From NCBI GenBank assembly GCA_002454415.1, contig DKIT01000083.1, forward strand, positions 26,582-33,634: DNA of 7,053 nucleotides. Direction: 5' to 3'. The translations under genes were made by a program, and so were the position numbers. How positions within the stretch are numbered: position 1 is the first letter of the stretch; each line of letters starts with the position of its first letter. A model generated the notes under the pieces. The model ran no database searches. It saw only the letters and a list, made by a program, of their open reading frames with translations, and was not told the origin of the DNA. Source of the stretch: Sphingobacterium sp. UBA6711. GTDB taxonomy: Bacteria > Bacteroidota > Bacteroidia > Sphingobacteriales > Sphingobacteriaceae. Positions 4,060 to 7,053 of the stretch are shown one piece after another.

Positions 4060-7053
4060 ATGAAAACTAAACTTCTTGTGCCTCTTGTCTGCCTGATGAG
4101 CACTACAGGTAGCTTTGCACAAAAAAGGGCCAGTCTCAGCCAGGCTCTTAGTGAGGTAACTCGAATTTATGGGACCAAATTTTCCTATGAAGAGGGGCTC
4201 ATCCGCGATGCTTTTGTGAACAGTGACCTGATTCCAAAAAACAAAAGGCTTCCAGTAGAAACAGTATTAAAGGAATTGCTTTATCCCAATAATTATCTTT
4301 TCCTATACGTACAAAACAATTATTTTACGATTATTCGCGACAGCCGCGGTAAAAAAGACAATGATGGCGATGATCGTTTTTGGAAAATCATCTCCGGTAG
4401 CGTAAAAGATAACAAAGGCACCCCATTGGTTGGGGTGACTGTCATGTCTGATGGTCATGCTACACGTACCGGTGTGACATCAAGCAGCGACGGTAGTTAT
4501 ACACTTCGACTGACTGATCCTGCGGATGCGCTAATTTTCTCGTACATGGGTATGGAGCCACAGCGTCGGGTAATCGGGAGCAGTAACCAGATCAATGTGA
4601 CGATGGAGCAGGTTGTCAATGTGTTGGATGATGTTGAAGTGGTGTCGATGGGGTACACGAAGATTCCTAAAGAGAGAGCTACGGGGGCATTTGGAACAGT
4701 AACAGCGAAACAAATTCAGGAAACACCGGCTATCAATGTGATGGAGCGTATACAGGGGCTAGTACCGGGCATGTATGTAGATCCGAGAACAAATAAGATA
4801 GAGATACGCGGGATAAACAGTTATGGTACTGGCGGCGCACCCAGAGATCCGCTTATCGTGATTGATGGATTTCCAATGGCCGAAAATGACGACAACAGTT
4901 TTACGTTGACGAATAAAGGGAATACCCAGAGTTCGGGTGGTGCAATCCTAAGTAGGATCAACCCGAATGATATCGAAAGTATCACGGTATTGAAGGACGC
5001 CGCGGCTTCTTCCATTTGGGGTGCAAAGGCTGCAAATGGGGTAATTGTCATCGAAACAAAAAAAGGTCGGAACACTCCGCCCTCGATCAATTTCAGTAGC
5101 TCGCTGAGTATGGCATCACCTGCTGATCTTAACAAAATGGACCGCATGTCTTCAGCGCAATATATTGACTTTGAAAAGCAATTGGTTGATGAGGGCGTTA
5201 TTGGAGATAATATCCAAAAAAGTGACTGGGAGCCCTTTAATACAAAAAGGCCGCATTCCGAATCACTGGAATGGATCTTCCGTGTAAAGCGTGGTACTGC
5301 CACGGCACAGGAACGCGATGCAGCACTTGAAAAGCTCGCCGCAACTGACAATAGGCAGCAAATCAAAGATTATTTATTGCAAAACGCAACGTCACAGCAG
5401 CACAACCTATCTCTTTCAGGAGGTGCCAATAAGAGTACTTATTTTGTATCGGCAAATTATAGTAAAGATGTCCCGGTATTCCGCGCAAATAAGGCCGAAA
5501 GTTTCAACCTCACCACTAACCTAACTAACATGATGTTTAACGATCGCGTGAGGTTGGCTACAGGTGTTAACTACAATTATGGTAATTCCATTGGAAATTC
5601 AGCAGCAATCAATGCCTTATCTTCAAATATTAGTTCAGGCGGTCTTCTTCCTTATGACCTGTTGAAAGATGAAAACGGAAATAACATACGCCGCTATATT
5701 CAGTTTAGACCTGAGGTTTCCCAGGATTTTGAAAATAAAGGCTACCTGGACTGGGCCTATAATCCTATTGAAGAACTTTCTGCTGCTAATTATAATGATC
5801 AGTCTCATGCTATACGCATGCATATGGACGTCAATACCAAGCTGACGAGCTGGGCAGATCTCTCGGTCATGGGGCAATGGCAGCGGCAATTGAACAATAC
5901 GGAAAATATTGATGGTGTAAATAGATATGGCCAGCGTAATCAGATTAACATTGGTACTACGTTCAACGACAATGGTAATTATGTTTATGGTTATCCATTG
6001 GGTGGAAGGTTAGGCATAAGCAATTATAATGGCTCGCAATATGTGTTCCGAACCCAACTGAATATCGATAAAGCGTTTGGTCAATCTTCGCAGCATAATC
6101 TTAATTTCCTTGCCGGGGCCGAATGGAAGCAGAATAGCCGCCGTTCTTCAAGTGATGCTTACTTGGGATTTATCGAGGATACCTATTCTTATGCTGTTAT
6201 AAATCCAAGAGGAAGTTATAACACTATCTATGGCTGGGATAATTATTTTAGCTCCAATGGGTCTATTGCCAAAAATAGGGACCGGGCACTTTCCTACTAT
6301 TCCAATGCTGCATTTTCGGCCTTTAACGGCAAATATGTGCTTTCGGGTAGTATACGTTTCGACGATTTTACGTTGGTTGGGGCGTCGCGGGGCGAACGCG
6401 GAAAGCCACTATGGTCTATCGGCGGAAAATGGGATGCCAAGAAGGAAAAATTCTTAAAGGATGCAACTTGGGCTGATGCGCTCGGTTTACGGTTGACCTA
6501 TGGCGTGAACGGAATATTACCTAAAAGTGTTGGCCGAGTAGTGGTCATAAATACCAGTACCGACAATATCTCAAATGAAGTCACAGCGGACATCGCCTAT
6601 CCGGCCAATAAGCAGATTACTTGGGAAAAGGTGAAATCATTGAATGTGGGCTTAGACTACGCAATTTGGAACAACCGTCTTCAGCTAAATGTAGATTATT
6701 ACACCAAGAAATCTTCCGATATTGTTTATTCGTTCCCTTTTAATGGCACTTATGGCTGGACTCTTCTTCAATTCAACAGTGCTACCCTGGAAGGACATGG
6801 TATTGACATTGGGCTTAGAGCAGCTTGGCTTCAATCTACGGTTAAATGGAATACCTTATTTAATTTTGGCTATAATACCAATAAGGTTACAGATTCCAGA
6901 TTCACCGATCCTGTAAACGTAATAAATTATACCAATGCATCAACACCTATCTTAGGTCATCCGACAGATTATTTATATGCGTACCGTTGGGCGGGATTGG
7001 ATAATCAGGGACGTTCACAGGTCTATAAGAAGAATGGGGATATCGTCAATGCT
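4060..7053 (+). CDS. SusC/RagA-family TonB-dependent receptor with STN signalling domain (3' end missing)
   Basis: The frame runs from ATG 4060 without a stop to the window end, giving 998 residues. A signal peptide is visible (MKTKLLVPLVCLMSTTGSFA, cut before Q21). An STN domain follows at about 24-93 (LSQALSEVTRIYGTKFSYEE, PVETVLKELL, NYFTIIRD), marking a transducer that contacts FecR. After an acidic linker (97-105) comes a carboxypeptidase-regulatory-like domain at 109-184 (ISGSVKDNKGTPLVGVTV, SSDGSYTL). The TonB-box-like VEVVSMGY (192-199) precedes the plug at about 200-336, which bears SusC signatures DPLIVIDGFPM, INPNDIESITVLKD and SIWGAKAANGVIVIETKKG. The rest is outer-membrane barrel. 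From homology to the family, perhaps 100-150 residues are missing. Such receptors import nutrients with a SusD/RagB lid lipoprotein, expected immediately downstream. The substrate (glycan, peptide or other) cannot be told from this part. The 26-bp gap after fecR suggests co-transcription, and no separate promoter was recognised. Confidence 0.95.
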   Translation, partial: MKTKLLVPLVCLMSTTGSFAQKRASLSQALSEVTRIYGTKFSYEEGLIRDAFVNSDLIPKNKRLPVETVLKELLYPNNYLFLYVQNNYFTIIRDSRGKKDNDGDDRFWKIISGSVKDNKGTPLVGVTVMSDGHATRTGVTSSSDGSYTLRLTDPADALIFSYMGMEPQRRVIGSSNQINVTMEQVVNVLDDVEVVSMGYTKIPKERATGAFGTVTAKQIQETPAINVMERIQGLVPGMYVDPRTNKIEIRGINSYGTGGAPRDPLIVIDGFPMAENDDNSFTLTNKGNTQSSGGAILSRINPNDIESITVLKDAAASSIWGAKAANGVIVIETKKGRNTPPSINFSSSLSMASPADLNKMDRMSSAQYIDFEKQLVDEGVIGDNIQKSDWEPFNTKRPHSESLEWIFRVKRGTATAQERDAALEKLAATDNRQQIKDYLLQNATSQQHNLSLSGGANKSTYFVSANYSKDVPVFRANKAESFNLTTNLTNMMFNDRVRLATGVNYNYGNSIGNSAAINALSSNISSGGLLPYDLLKDENGNNIRRYIQFRPEVSQDFENKGYLDWAYNPIEELSAANYNDQSHAIRMHMDVNTKLTSWADLSVMGQWQRQLNNTENIDGVNRYGQRNQINIGTTFNDNGNYVYGYPLGGRLGISNYNGSQYVFRTQLNIDKAFGQSSQHNLNFLAGAEWKQNSRRSSSDAYLGFIEDTYSYAVINPRGSYNTIYGWDNYFSSNGSIAKNRDRALSYYSNAAFSAFNGKYVLSGSIRFDDFTLVGASRGERGKPLWSIGGKWDAKKEKFLKDATWADALGLRLTYGVNGILPKSVGRVVVINTSTDNISNEVTADIAYPANKQITWEKVKSLNVGLDYAIWNNRLQLNVDYYTKKSSDIVYSFPFNGTYGWTLLQFNSATLEGHGIDIGLRAAWLQSTVKWNTLFNFGYNTNKVTDSRFTDPVNVINYTNASTPILGHPTDYLYAYRWAGLDNQGRSQVYKKNGDIVNA

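Noticed and set aside
4821..5366. 181-codon minus-strand open frame
   Set aside because: It lies wholly inside the SusC-type receptor, opposite its conserved plug signatures. Its translation is Ser/Ala/Phe-rich low-complexity sequence without a recognisable domain, so it is a shadow of the real gene.
4060..7053. Frameshift or premature stop in the receptor gene
   Set aside because: I read the frame codon by codon from 4060 to 7053; it stays open and family motifs continue from the signal peptide through the plug and deep into the barrel. It is simply cut by the window edge.

Overview
The window looks like chromosomal DNA of a Bacteroidota bacterium, most like the Sphingobacteriaceae (Sphingobacterium/Pedobacter type). 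The reasons are protein families largely typical of that phylum (DUF4374, FecR with a DUF4974-type end, and SusC/RagA with an STN domain), starts without strong Shine-Dalgarno sequences, AT-rich intergenic DNA, and promoter candidates of the TTG / TAnnTTTG kind. The genus is an inference. All genes lie on the + strand, in two modules separated by a strong intrinsic terminator.

Module 1 (1-2071) is the 3' end of a probable iron/xenosiderophore uptake operon. It holds the C-terminal part of a DUF4374 protein (1-795), a 57-bp gap filled by a hairpin, and a four-helix PepSY-TM inner-membrane protein (853-2022). This gene pair has the architecture of XusB and XusC of Bacteroides thetaiotaomicron, a siderophore-binding lipoprotein and a presumed siderophore reductase. 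The matching TonB-dependent receptor would lie upstream of the window. The PepSY protein shows an internal duplication and four well-placed histidines, suggesting a transmembrane di-heme electron path. A 10-bp hairpin with a T-run ends the module.

Module 2 (about 2159-7053 and beyond) is a FecI/FecR/SusC cell-surface signalling and uptake locus. It comprises an ECF sigma factor (2235-2831), a 173-bp leader with A/T tracts, a direct repeat and a hairpin, a FecR-like anti-sigma factor (3005-4033), and after 26 bp a SusC/RagA TonB-dependent transducer (4060 to the window end, open). In the usual scheme, substrate at the outer-membrane receptor is signalled through its N-terminal STN domain to the periplasmic part of FecR, which releases the sigma factor to transcribe the receptor genes. 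A susD/ragB partner is expected just downstream. The substrate cannot be read from this window.

No tRNA, rRNA, CRISPR array, insertion sequence or phage gene was seen. No gap between genes exceeds about 215 bp. The components are known families. The observations most worth checking are the duplicated PepSY protein with paired histidines, the hairpin just upstream of its start codon, the unusual fecR leader, the hydrophobic tail of the sigma factor, and the possible Gly-Thr self-cleavage site in FecR.
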